In this document: positions 44,308 to 53,500 of the stretch, in pieces | Layout of the letters: each line of letters begins with the position of its first letter | Position numbering within the stretch: position 1 is the first letter of the stretch | Origin: an uncultured Dorea sp. | GTDB lineage: Bacteria; Bacillota; Clostridia; Lachnospirales; Lachnospiraceae | Length of the DNA: 64,000 nt | Assembly: GCA_910589275.1 (NCBI GenBank) | Contig: CAJUTH010000002.1 | Coordinates: 93,978 to 157,977, forward strand | Direction: 5' to 3' | Translations under genes and position numbers: made by a program | The notes under the pieces: model-generated | Database searches by the model: none | What the model was told of the DNA's origin: nothing | The model's input: only the letters and a program-made list of their open reading frames with translations

Positions 44308-44323
44308 TTGTGCAAGTTTGTAC
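44308..44323 (+). promoter_or_regulatory. Candidate AraC-type operator TTGTGC-N4-TTGTAC overlapping a promoter
   Basis: The direct repeat ends one base before a perfect TATAAT (44324-44329). No good -35 box lies at the right distance, as expected of a promoter that needs an activator. It drives the kinase-nagA genes. Confidence 0.6.
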
Positions 44324-44370
44324 TATAATTTAAATAGGTAAAGCAAATAAGCTGTGATGGGAGGAGAATT

Positions 44371-45489
44371 ATGGCACAGGCAATAAGAGCGCAGAAAGCA
44401 GAAGCAATTGCACATTTTCAGTATGAGGGAAGATTAATAAGCGATATCCCATTTGGAAACGGACATATTAACGACACATTTCTCCTAACTTTTGAGGTCC
44501 GTAAAATGGGAGTTATGAAGGTCATCTTACAGAGGATGAACCAGAAGGTGTTTGAAGATCCAGTACTGCTGATGGAGAATATTATAGGTGTGACTACCTA
44601 TCTCAGAGAAAAGATCACAAAGGCGGGGGGCGACCCGGACAGGGAGACTCTGAATGTAATACCGGCTCTGGACGGGAAACCGTTTTACAAAGATTCGTTT
44701 GGAGGATATTGGCGTTCCTATGTATTTATTACGGATGCGACCAGTTTTGATCAGGTAGAGAATCCGTCTCAGCTATATCAGAGCGGAGTGGCTTTTGGGA
44801 ATTTCCAGAGACTGCTGGCGGATTATCCGGCGGATACGCTTTTTGAAGTTATTAAGGGATTCCACGATACAAAGGCAAGATTAGAGATATTTAAAAAAGC
44901 TGTTCAGGAGGATGTGATGTGCCGTGCGGCAAGGGCACAAGAGGAGATACAGTTTGTCCTTGACAGGGAAGAACTGGCAGGTTATCTTGGAGAGTGTCAG
45001 GAGAAGGGGGAACTGCCGCTGCGTGTAACCCACAATGACACCAAGCTTAACAATGTAATGATAGATAATAAGACAGGGAAAGGGATCTGTGTCATTGATC
45101 TGGATACGGTAATGCCAGGGCTTGCGGTTAATGATTTTGGCGATTCTATCCGCTTCGGCGCCAGCACCGCCGCGGAGGATGAGACGGATTTGAGCAAGGT
45201 ATCCTGCAGTATGGAGCTGTTCGAGGCATATACGAAGGGATTTATTGAAGGATGCGGCGGAAGGCTTACTCCGAGAGAGATTGAACTTCTGCCAATGGGC
45301 GCGAAAGCGATGACCTATGAATGCGGAATGCGTTTTCTGACAGATTACCTTCAGGGGGATGTGTATTTTAAGATCCATAGGGAGGAGCATAATCTTGACC
45401 GATGCCGGACACAGTTTAAGCTGGTGAAGGATATGGAAGAAAAGTGGGAAATAATGAAGGAGATTGTTGCAAAGTATTATGATAATTAA
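44371..45489 (+). CDS. nahK: N-acetylhexosamine 1-kinase (NahK-like phosphotransferase)
   Basis: 372 residues, closely resembling remembered Bifidobacterium NahK along its length: PFGNGHINDTFLLTF, LPLRVTHNDTKLNNVMID (catalytic-loop aspartate), VIDLDTVMPG (metal-binding aspartate) and NDFGDSIRFGASTAAEDE. NahK phosphorylates free GlcNAc or GalNAc at C1 in the galacto-/lacto-N-biose pathway. The lacto-N-biose phosphorylase and UDP-sugar genes of that pathway are not in this window. GGGAGGAG precedes the ATG. Its end overlaps nagA. Confidence 0.88.
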   Translation: MAQAIRAQKAEAIAHFQYEGRLISDIPFGNGHINDTFLLTFEVRKMGVMKVILQRMNQKVFEDPVLLMENIIGVTTYLREKITKAGGDPDRETLNVIPALDGKPFYKDSFGGYWRSYVFITDATSFDQVENPSQLYQSGVAFGNFQRLLADYPADTLFEVIKGFHDTKARLEIFKKAVQEDVMCRAARAQEEIQFVLDREELAGYLGECQEKGELPLRVTHNDTKLNNVMIDNKTGKGICVIDLDTVMPGLAVNDFGDSIRFGASTAAEDETDLSKVSCSMELFEAYTKGFIEGCGGRLTPREIELLPMGAKAMTYECGMRFLTDYLQGDVYFKIHREEHNLDRCRTQFKLVKDMEEKWEIMKEIVAKYYDN

Positions 45490-46714
45490 TAATGTAAAGG
45501 TATATACAGAAGAGGGAATATTTGAAGAGGGAAGCGTTTACATAAAAGGCGGGAGATTTGTCTCGCCTTCTGTATATTATGAGAGAAAGGCTGCCGGAGA
45601 GGAAAATAGAGAACAAGAGGAAGAGATCATTGACGGAAAAGGATGTTATGCGGTTCCGGGGCTTATTGACCTGCATTTTCATGGGTGTATGGGCGCGGAT
45701 TTCTGCGACGGAACCGAAGAGGCGCTGAGGACGATTGCCGAATATGAAGCTTCTGTGGGGGTGACGGCAATTGCTCCCGCAACCATGACGCTTCCGGTGA
45801 AAGAACTGGAGGGGATTTTGTCCGCGGCGGCGGAATGTGCCGGGAAACAGGTAAAGAGACTTGCCGCTATTCAGGAGAAGGATGGGATTTCTCAGACAGT
45901 TAAGCCCTGCGCAGACTTAGTGGGAATTAATATGGAGGGACCCTTTATCAGCCGGGCGAAAAAAGGAGCGCAGGATGCTGCGAATATTATTCCATGCGAT
46001 GTGGCTGTATGCGAACGGTTCTTGGATGCATCGGGAGGGCTTGTGAAGTTTATTGGGATTGCTCCGGAGGAAAGCGAAAGGGCGGCTGCATTTATCGAAG
46101 CTGTAAAAGACAAGGTTCATGTATCTCTGGCTCATACGAATGCAGATTATGATACGGCAGATGCAGCATTCCGGGCAGGAGCGGATCACGCGGTGCATTT
46201 GTATAATGCCATGTCGTCATTTACGCATCGGACGCCGGGAGTGATCGGCGCGGTGGCAGACAATGAGCATGTGTGGGCGGAACTGATCTGCGACGGCGTA
46301 CATGTGCATCCGGCGGCGGTGAGAACCACATTTAAAATGCTTGGAACAGAGAGGATCGTACTAATCAGCGACAGCATGAGAGCGACAGGGATGCCGGACG
46401 GAACCTATACTCTGGGCGGTCTGGATGTAAATGTCCGGGGAAACCGGGCGACGCTGGTGTCAGACGGAGCTCTGGCGGGTTCTGTGACAAATCTGATGGA
46501 CTGTATGCGTACGGTGGTGAAAGAAATGCAGATTCCCCTTGAGACGGCGGTCGCCTGCGCCACGATTAATCCAGCAAGATGTCTTGGCATAGAGGATGAC
46601 TATGGAAGCATTTCCGAAGGAAAAATAGGGGATGTAGTATTGCTTGATAAAGATTTGGATTTGAAACTGGTTGTAAAGAGAGGGGAAGTTTTATCGTTGA
46701 CAAACGGGAAATGA
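45479..46714 (+). CDS. nagA: N-acetylglucosamine-6-phosphate deacetylase
   Basis: 411 residues from ATG 45479 inside the end of nahK; a TTG at 45464 is possible. GLIDLHFHGCMGADFCD carries the HxH metal site, GINMEGPFISRAKKGAQD the catalytic region, SLAHTNADYDTADAA and AVHLYNAMSSFTHRTPG the remaining metal and substrate residues, and LISDSMRATGMPDG the catalytic aspartate. It gives glucosamine-6-phosphate for NagB. The promoter for the following dehydrogenase lies in its last codons. Confidence 0.93.
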   Translation: MIINNVKVYTEEGIFEEGSVYIKGGRFVSPSVYYERKAAGEENREQEEEIIDGKGCYAVPGLIDLHFHGCMGADFCDGTEEALRTIAEYEASVGVTAIAPATMTLPVKELEGILSAAAECAGKQVKRLAAIQEKDGISQTVKPCADLVGINMEGPFISRAKKGAQDAANIIPCDVAVCERFLDASGGLVKFIGIAPEESERAAAFIEAVKDKVHVSLAHTNADYDTADAAFRAGADHAVHLYNAMSSFTHRTPGVIGAVADNEHVWAELICDGVHVHPAAVRTTFKMLGTERIVLISDSMRATGMPDGTYTLGGLDVNVRGNRATLVSDGALAGSVTNLMDCMRTVVKEMQIPLETAVACATINPARCLGIEDDYGSISEGKIGDVVLLDKDLDLKLVVKRGEVLSLTNGK

Positions 46715-46757
46715 GTTTGTATAATAAATGTAGAATATTATTCTAGAACAATGCTCT
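46697..46757 (+). promoter_or_regulatory. Promoter with tandem TetR-type operators before the dehydrogenase
   Basis: TTGACA (46697-46702), 17-base spacer, perfect TATAAT (46720-46725). Just downstream are two adjoining 13-bp palindromes: AGAATATTATTCT (46732-46744) and AGAACAATGCTCT (46745-46757). The same pair occurs at 48740-48765. Binding there would block transcription. Confidence 0.8.
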
Positions 46758-46790
46758 AAGCCAATATTATAAGGAAAGGATGGAAGAAAG

Positions 46791-47840
46791 GTGAAGGGTT
46801 TTGGAGTTGTTGAATCTGGAAAACGTGTAGGATGGATAAAAAAGGATATTCCAAGGCCGGGGAAATTTGAAGCGCTGGCAAGGCCCGCAGCGATTGCGCC
46901 GTGTACGTCGGATGTGCATCTGGCCGGCCGCCCGGCGGTCCCGGAGGGGAGAATATTAGGTCACGAAGTAGTTGCAGAGATTGTAGAAGTTGGGGAAGGA
47001 GTTACAGAGAGAAAGCCGGGAGACATTGTGGCGGCGGGAGCTACCACACCGGACTGGAGAACGGCGGCGGTGCAGGATAATCTGCATCAGAATACCGGCG
47101 GAACGAATGCGGGAATGATATGGGCTTCGCGCAGAGATGGGGTTTTTGCAGAATATTTTATCATCAGGGACGCAGATCTGAATACCGCGTTGATTCCGGA
47201 AGGAGTCTCGGCAGCGCAGGCTCTTATGGTCGGAGATATGGTAACGACCGGATTTTATGGAGCAGAGCTGGGCGAGGTTTCCTATGGCGATACAGTTGTG
47301 GTATGCGGGATCGGTCCGGTGGGACTGATGTCAGTTGTAGGATCGGTTCTTCGGGGAGCCGCAAGGGTCATTGCAGTTGGGAACAGGCCGAAGACGATGG
47401 AGCTTGCAGCCATATACGGGGCAACTGACTTTATTGATTATAAGAAAGAAGATATAGCCCGGCGGGTAGAGGAACTGACGGGAGGAGAAGGCGCGGACTG
47501 CTGCATTCTTGCAGGAGGCGGTCCCCAGACCTTTGTGACCTGCTTACAGACTGTAAAATCAGGGGGGATTCTGGCGAATCTGGTTGCTCAGGGGAATGAA
47601 ATCCGTATTCCGCCGGTTCCGGCCGGGAGCTGGTGCGCCCATAAGACGATCCGGGGAGGACTCTGCCCGGGCGGAAGGAGACGGCTGGAAAGACTGCTTG
47701 CAATGATTCAGAAGAAGCGCTTTGACCCTGAACTGCTGATCACTCAAAGATTTCATGGACTGGAGAATATAGAGCAGGCGTACCGTCTGATGGAGCACAA
47801 GAATAATGATGTAATCAAACCAATTGTATATGTGGATTAG
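46791..47840 (+). CDS. Zinc-dependent secondary alcohol dehydrogenase
   Basis: 349 residues from GTG 46791. It closely resembles remembered NADP-dependent secondary alcohol dehydrogenases of Thermoanaerobacter brockii and Clostridium beijerinckii: MKGFGVVESGKRVGWIKK, APCTSDVHLAG (zinc cysteine), ILGHEVVAEIVEVG (zinc histidine), TTPDWRT, VVCGIGPVGLM (Rossmann) and GGLCPGGRRRLERL. Likely reduces a small ketone or oxidises a secondary alcohol; steroid or bile-acid substrates are possible but unsupported. Shares tandem operators with the transporter at 48792, so it belongs to the TetR regulon. Confidence 0.9.
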   Translation: MKGFGVVESGKRVGWIKKDIPRPGKFEALARPAAIAPCTSDVHLAGRPAVPEGRILGHEVVAEIVEVGEGVTERKPGDIVAAGATTPDWRTAAVQDNLHQNTGGTNAGMIWASRRDGVFAEYFIIRDADLNTALIPEGVSAAQALMVGDMVTTGFYGAELGEVSYGDTVVVCGIGPVGLMSVVGSVLRGAARVIAVGNRPKTMELAAIYGATDFIDYKKEDIARRVEELTGGEGADCCILAGGGPQTFVTCLQTVKSGGILANLVAQGNEIRIPPVPAGSWCAHKTIRGGLCPGGRRRLERLLAMIQKKRFDPELLITQRFHGLENIEQAYRLMEHKNNDVIKPIVYVD

Positions 47841-47890
47841 CGCCGCCTGTGTGAGACGGGACGGTTGTTTCCGGGCATAATTTCAGCAAA

Positions 47891-47919
47891 AAAACCTGCG
47901 CAGACGCGCAGGTTTTTTA
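47891..47919. terminator. Bidirectional terminator
   Basis: Perfect 11-bp stem AAAACCTGCGC (47891-47901) with 47906-47916, flanked by A and T runs. Confidence 0.9.
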
Positions 47920-48014
47920 TTTATAGGAAAGACCTTGTCCGCTTTGCTCTGTTATTTGGAAACGCCGCTGTTTACAGACCTGCGCATTTACTGCGCAGAC
48001 TGTAAGAAAATGAT

Positions 48015-48602
48015 TTAGTCAGAACGGGTGAGATTGTCGATGACAATAGGCAGAAACTTATTTTTTGTAATCGTAATAAAATCAATTTCGTCTTCGATCT
48101 GGAACCAGTATGCCAGACAGCCCTGAAAGAGGGCCTGCATAGTCCACGCGGCGTCCTCGGCGCTATATTTGAATGAAAGCGTTCCGGCATCTAGGCATTT
48201 CTGAAGGTATGGGATCAGACAGCCGACTCTGGAATATTGGTTATATTTATGGTTTGTCATCCACAGGCGGTTAAATTTCTCATTGATGCTCTGGCACAGG
48301 ATACAGCCGGTTTCCTGCAGTATCGTCGCCTTATATATGTAATAGGATGATAAAATTTCTACCGGGTCGGCATCGGCAGGCGCATCGTCTAAAATCTGAT
48401 GTCCCTTGGTTCCGATTGTGATTGCGTGTTCTAACAAAAAACTCTCTTTATTCTTAAAATGGTGGTAAATCGAGCCTACCGGGACGTTAGCGGCTTCGCA
48501 GATGTCCCGGATGGTGGTATTGTCATAGCCTTTTTCTTTAAAGAGCTGGATGGCGGCATCGTAGATATGCTGTTTGCGTTCAGCAGAATATTTGTGTTCC
48601 AT
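48015..48602 (-). CDS. TetR-family transcriptional repressor
   Basis: 195 residues. N-terminal helix-turn-helix KGYDNTTIRDICEAANVPVGSIYHHFKNKESFL is typical of TetR. The C-terminal ligand domain is variable. Divergent from the transporter gene with 189 bases between. Most likely binds the paired 13-bp palindromes at 46732-46757 and 48740-48765. Confidence 0.92.
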   Translation of the reverse strand: MEHKYSAERKQHIYDAAIQLFKEKGYDNTTIRDICEAANVPVGSIYHHFKNKESFLLEHAITIGTKGHQILDDAPADADPVEILSSYYIYKATILQETGCILCQSINEKFNRLWMTNHKYNQYSRVGCLIPYLQKCLDAGTLSFKYSAEDAAWTMQALFQGCLAYWFQIEDEIDFITITKNKFLPIVIDNLTRSD

Positions 48603-48700
48603 TTGTGTAGTCCTCAGATTAAAAAAGTATTTTTATGGATAAATTATACAGTATTTCAGAAAACAAGTCAATTTCGTGAAAAGAAAGACAAGGCGCCTGC

Positions 48701-48765
48701 TTGACAAATATGTGTTAATAGTGTATGATGGAATAAATTAGAACACCGTTCTAGAATAATGTTCT
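48701..48765 (+). promoter_or_regulatory. Promoter with tandem TetR-type operators before the transporter
   Basis: TTGACA (48701-48706), 17-base spacer, TATGAT (48724-48729), then AGAACACCGTTCT (48740-48752) and AGAATAATGTTCT (48753-48765). Geometry matches the dehydrogenase promoter almost base for base. Confidence 0.85.
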
Positions 48766-48791
48766 TAAAACTAAATAAAGGAGAGAGGAAG

Positions 48792-50276
48792 ATGACACTT
48801 GGAATCATTGGATGTCTGGCGGGGTTTGTGGTAATGGTTTTTTTCACCTACAGAGGATGGCACATTGCGGTCAGCTCCCTGGCAGGCTCGCTCATTGTAG
48901 TTTTGTTCAACGGTCTCTCTGTTACGAGCGCTTATCTGGAAAGCTATCTGCCGGGAATGGGAGGTTTCTTATCCACCTATTTCGGACAGTTCCTGTTCGG
49001 GGCGCTGCTGGCGGAGATGTATTCGGCTACCGGAGCCGGGCTGACGGTTGCCCTTGGCATATCGGGATTTTTTATCCGGGACAGTCTTTCTCCCGGACAG
49101 AAACGTAAGATGGTCATTTTTGTACTTATTATGATCAGCGCCGCGCTGGAATTTGCCGGAGTAGGGGCTTCCCTGATCGTAATGGTTATTTATCCGGTGG
49201 CGTTATCGCTGTTCCAGCTTGCCAATATCCCAAAAAAATACATCGTGGCGGGTATTTTAGGAGGATGTCTTGGTTTTGGAAACGATCTGCCGGGAAGTCC
49301 GCAGCCTGGGAATACTATTCCTATGAATATTCTGGGAACTTCCTCTGCAGCGGGGCTGGTTCCGGGGCTGATTGGGGCTGTCGCTGAGATTTTTGCGATG
49401 GTGTTTCTGCTGGATGCGGTGATTGGCCGGGGCGTGATGAAAGGAGAAGAATTTCATCCTGAAACCGATTTAGACCGGGAACTGGAGGAAGAAAGAGACC
49501 GGCCGGCTATGTGGAAAGCGCTGCTGCCGGTGGCGGTATTGTTTGTACTATTTAACATTGCCGGACTTGATATTAATCTCTCATTGGCGGTCACTTGCAT
49601 CTTCTGTGCGGCGATATTTTATCCTTATTTTCCGGGAAGGGATATAAAGTCTGCGGCGGCTCGGGGGATTACGCAGGGAACGGTGGCGACTGTAAGCATC
49701 TGCGCAGTTATCGGATTTTCGACGGTTGTACAGGGCACGGAAGCGTTTCAGAGTATCGTAGACAGCTTGGTTGGGCTAAAGATCAATCCATATCTGCTTC
49801 TGATTCTCTGCGTAGCGTTTATGTGTATGCTGTGCGGCGGCTCGGCGACCGGACAGGCAATCGCGCTGCCCATAGTGGGCCCGATCGTAAAGGCTGCGGG
49901 AGTCTCAGCCGGCGCTATTCACCGTATCGCATCCTTTGCAGGCGCGATTTTGGATACGATGCCTTACGCCGGAACAGTCGTGATGGCGCACGCTTATGCA
50001 GTAGTAAAGAACTCGACCGAGGTATTGCGCGGAGACAGGCCGGAGGGAAATGTGGTTGTGATCGGAGGCGGTCTGGTGGGCTGCGAGACGGCGCTGCACT
50101 GTGACGAGACGGCAAAGTCGGTAACAATCATTGAAATGATGGATAAGATTCTTGCGACGGTAGACGATTCGGCAAATAATATGATGAGCCTGAGGGATGC
50201 ATTTGCAAGAAGCAATATTACCGTTCATACTCAGAGCGGCTTCCGGCGGCGGTCTTGCTGGGAAGCGATGGAGTAG
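48792..50276 (+). CDS. GntP-type transporter with an oxidoreductase fragment fused at its end
   Basis: 494 residues from ATG 48792 with AAGGAGAGAGG upstream. Residues 1 to about 403 form a multi-span GntP/CitMHS-like permease, with GNDLPGSPQPGNTIPMNILG and CGGSATGQAIALPIVGP. After MAHAYA (near base 50000) the usual last membrane helices are missing. The frame continues instead into VVVIGGGLVGCETALHC and DSANNMMSLRDAFARSNI, the NAD-binding part of a BaiCD/2-enoate-reductase-like flavoenzyme. The result looks like an accidental deletion fusion and may not transport. Confidence 0.75.
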   Translation: MTLGIIGCLAGFVVMVFFTYRGWHIAVSSLAGSLIVVLFNGLSVTSAYLESYLPGMGGFLSTYFGQFLFGALLAEMYSATGAGLTVALGISGFFIRDSLSPGQKRKMVIFVLIMISAALEFAGVGASLIVMVIYPVALSLFQLANIPKKYIVAGILGGCLGFGNDLPGSPQPGNTIPMNILGTSSAAGLVPGLIGAVAEIFAMVFLLDAVIGRGVMKGEEFHPETDLDRELEEERDRPAMWKALLPVAVLFVLFNIAGLDINLSLAVTCIFCAAIFYPYFPGRDIKSAAARGITQGTVATVSICAVIGFSTVVQGTEAFQSIVDSLVGLKINPYLLLILCVAFMCMLCGGSATGQAIALPIVGPIVKAAGVSAGAIHRIASFAGAILDTMPYAGTVVMAHAYAVVKNSTEVLRGDRPEGNVVVIGGGLVGCETALHCDETAKSVTIIEMMDKILATVDDSANNMMSLRDAFARSNITVHTQSGFRRRSCWEAME

Positions 50277-50548
50277 ACGATTGTTTTTACAATGACGAGC
50301 AGTTATATGATTTTTATAAAACGATACTCTGCTCCTTTGCAGGGAATACGTTTGACAGTGTAGTCAGGGAATTAGAGGACTATCTTCCGAGACTGTCTGC
50401 GAAAGGGAGCGCGGATGATATTTCTCTGGCGTCAATTCTTCGGATAAACAAACTTGTAGAATTACCGTTTGTAGATGAATTTAATACTAAGATGCGCGTA
50501 CAAAAAGAGAGGCGGCAGCAGGAGATAAGGACCCATGTTGATTCTTGA
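50255..50548 (+). pseudogene. C-terminal remnant of a PP2C-family protein phosphatase
   Basis: Reads LLGSDGVDDCFYNDEQLYDFY and LPRLSAKGSADDISLASIL. The SDGVDD and GSxDD motifs are the last metal-binding motifs of PP2C phosphatases. The reading extends upstream to about 50231 (RLPAAVLLGSDG), where it meets the oxidoreductase fragment. The N-terminal two thirds of the phosphatase are gone. The end overlaps the FtsK-type gene by 14 bases, so it was probably the gene before it in the ancestral operon. Confidence 0.65.
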
Positions 50549-53500
50549 GCAGATACAGAAATTAAACAATATGTTTGATGATTTTGAACGGAGATTCCAT
50601 CAAATTGATAAAGAACGGCAGGCGCAGATGGAACGTTATGCCTCAAACCTGAAAGAATTACGAGCGAAAAAGGAAAAAGAAAAAAATGAACTGCTGTCCC
50701 TGAAAGAAAATGTGCTAACGTACTATCGGATTGCGAAAGCGAATACCAGTCAGGAATTACAGACAGGCGGAATCACAGGGGAAAGGCCGGATATTCCATA
50801 TTTGAACAGTCTTATCTATCAAATTAATGATGACAGCATGGAGGATTCGACTGCGCGGACCGTAGTCTTGAAGGCGAGCCGGTATGTTGTCTGGCTGGAT
50901 GCGAAACTTCGCAGGATTGACGCGAGAAAATTACCGGAAGAAAGCGCAGGCATGAAGCAGACGGAAGAAAACCGGAAATTGGATGAGAAAAAACAGCAAT
51001 TAATTCAAGAATACGTAGAAATGCTGCAAGGCCCGGGAATGAAAAAACTTCTTGAAACGTTGGATATTCTTTATAATGACTATGCGATTAACGAACGCTT
51101 TTTTACGGAATTTGGCAAAACGAATAGACGAAGGAATAAAATACTGTTTGGATATCAGGAATTAGGCATCCGTGTACCGGATTATCTCTGTGGGATTCTG
51201 AAGGAAAGAATGGGAAGTTATTTTAATGAACATAGAAAGTCTATTCATTACCCGGTTGGTTTTCAGACAGACAAATGTAAAGGGATCTATATCAGGTATA
51301 CTTATCAGAATGCAGACAAAATCAAAGACGGTATACAGGCAGTTATTTTAAATATTCTGCGTTATTCGGGAGGAAGGGATTATAAAATTTCTGTATTTGA
51401 TTTGATTCATTATAATGCAGAACTATTAGGCCGGTTATATTCTTTATCAAAAATACGCAACGGCATTGTGGAAAGAGTTCCCGGAGGGGAAGAGGAATAC
51501 CAAAAGGCCGTGCGCGGGCTTGCTGCTTATTATCATGGTCTGGAAGAGCAGATTGGGGCGGAAAGCGTCTGGCAGTACAATGCAAGGCAGAAAGATGAAA
51601 AGGATAAGATTGCCGGACGCATTCTGATCATCAATCGGGAATACGACGCATATACGCATAAGGATAGCCCGGAAATGCTATATTTGATGAATAATGCACA
51701 AAAGCTGGGGATGATTTGTATCTGTGCAGAAAAGTGTGCCAATACAGACGGATGTTTGCGGCATGAGGATAAGATGAATGAGCTGTCAGGTGTTTCGATT
51801 GCAATAAAGAGCGATGAGAGAGGGCGTTTTTATATTCGCAAAAAGGATGGATGGAATCGGTTTTCCTTCTTGACGCCGACAAAGTCCATACCTCAGAGTT
51901 TCATTGAATATATGAGCGCGGTTACGGGACGGGAGGAGATCGGAACACACTATTCCAAGCGGTATTCCCTGCGGATGCCGGCTCGTTCCAGCGAAAAGCG
52001 AAAGGAGATTATCATACCGTTTGCCGTGGATGAGAATGACCAGCCGGTGAGCGCGGCATTTGTAAATGAGAATTTTGCCGCCTATATTATGGGGGCGGCC
52101 GGCTCAGGAAAATCTACGCTGCTTCATACAATGATTGCGGGGCTTGTAATGAATTACCATCCGGACGAGCTGGAATTGTGGCTGATGGATTTTAAAATGG
52201 TAGAGTTCCGGCGTTACATTGATCTGAAGGTGCCTCATATCAAATATATTCTTCTTGAAAAATCGGAAGATATGGTATTCGATATTTTGGACCGCCTTAC
52301 AGAGGTATTGGAAAAAAGACAGTATATTTTTGCAAGGAATGGATGGGATAAGCTTTCGGATGTCCCGGTTGGAATTTATATGCCGGCAATTTTTGTGATG
52401 ATAGACGAGTTTGCACAAATGTCTCAGGTTATCAGAGCCGGCTCTGATTATGGCAAGGAAACCGATTACCGATTAAAGCTTGAAAATCTTTTGACAAAGG
52501 GCAGAGCATTGGGTTTTAAATTCATCTTTTCAAGCCAGACTTATACAACCGGTGTTTCAGGGCTTACGGATACCGCCTGTAAGCAGATCCAGATGCGTTT
52601 TGCGATGAAAAATACACAGGAGGAGATCAAGCATACGTTAGAAATAAAATCCAATCAGATCCCCCAAAAACTGGAACAGGATATCATATCTCTGTCAGTT
52701 TTTGAAACATTATTTAAATCGGGCTCAGGAAATGAAATCTTGCATCTTAGGAATTTATATCTGAAAAAGCCGGAAATAGACAGCCTGATGAAAAAGCTGG
52801 GCAGTTTCATGCTCCCGGCAGAGCGGGTTTTGGAAACGGGAGCTGATAGATTATATTTTTATAAGCATCCGGTATATATTGACGGGGGCGAGCCGGTAAC
52901 ATTTATCAGTCAATTGAAATCTTATCAGGAATACGAAAAAAGAACCAATACAGATGAATGTGATTTAGATGATATTTTCCTTTTTCCGGGAGCGCCCTGC
53001 AGTTTTCAGACAGTATATCCGCTGGTATTGCGGAACGCGGTGGTTCAGAATATATTACTAGCCGGCGGTAATAGGGAAAATCTTATCAATGTGATCTGGT
53101 CATTGAAGAAAAGCTATGCCAGAACAGGCAGGCCGGTGGAGATATGGGCGCATGATCAAAATGCATTATATCGGAAATGCAGAGATACTGTATTTGCAAA
53201 GGAACGTATATTGACGGAAACCGAAGAAATCTGCCGCCGGTTTTCAGTACTCCGGGAAAAGATGACGCGCCGGGAAGCAGAGCAATGTCTCATTATGGTA
53301 TTGGGATATGAAGAACTGCTGAATGATATCGAAATACTCGGAAGTATTGAGATTTCGGCAGAAAAGAGGGAGATGGAGCAGCCAGAGAAGGATTTGGCGG
53401 CTGTGCTTGCGGAGATAGAAGAAATGGAAGAACCAGAGAAAGGAAAGGAGAGGATGGAGGAATACAATGCGGAAGTTCAAAAGGAGGAACGGGATAGAAA

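Noticed and set aside
46791..50276. Bile-acid-inducible (bai) or steroid operon
   Set aside because: Only a fragment of a BaiCD-like flavoenzyme and a generic secondary alcohol dehydrogenase are present; no other bai genes.
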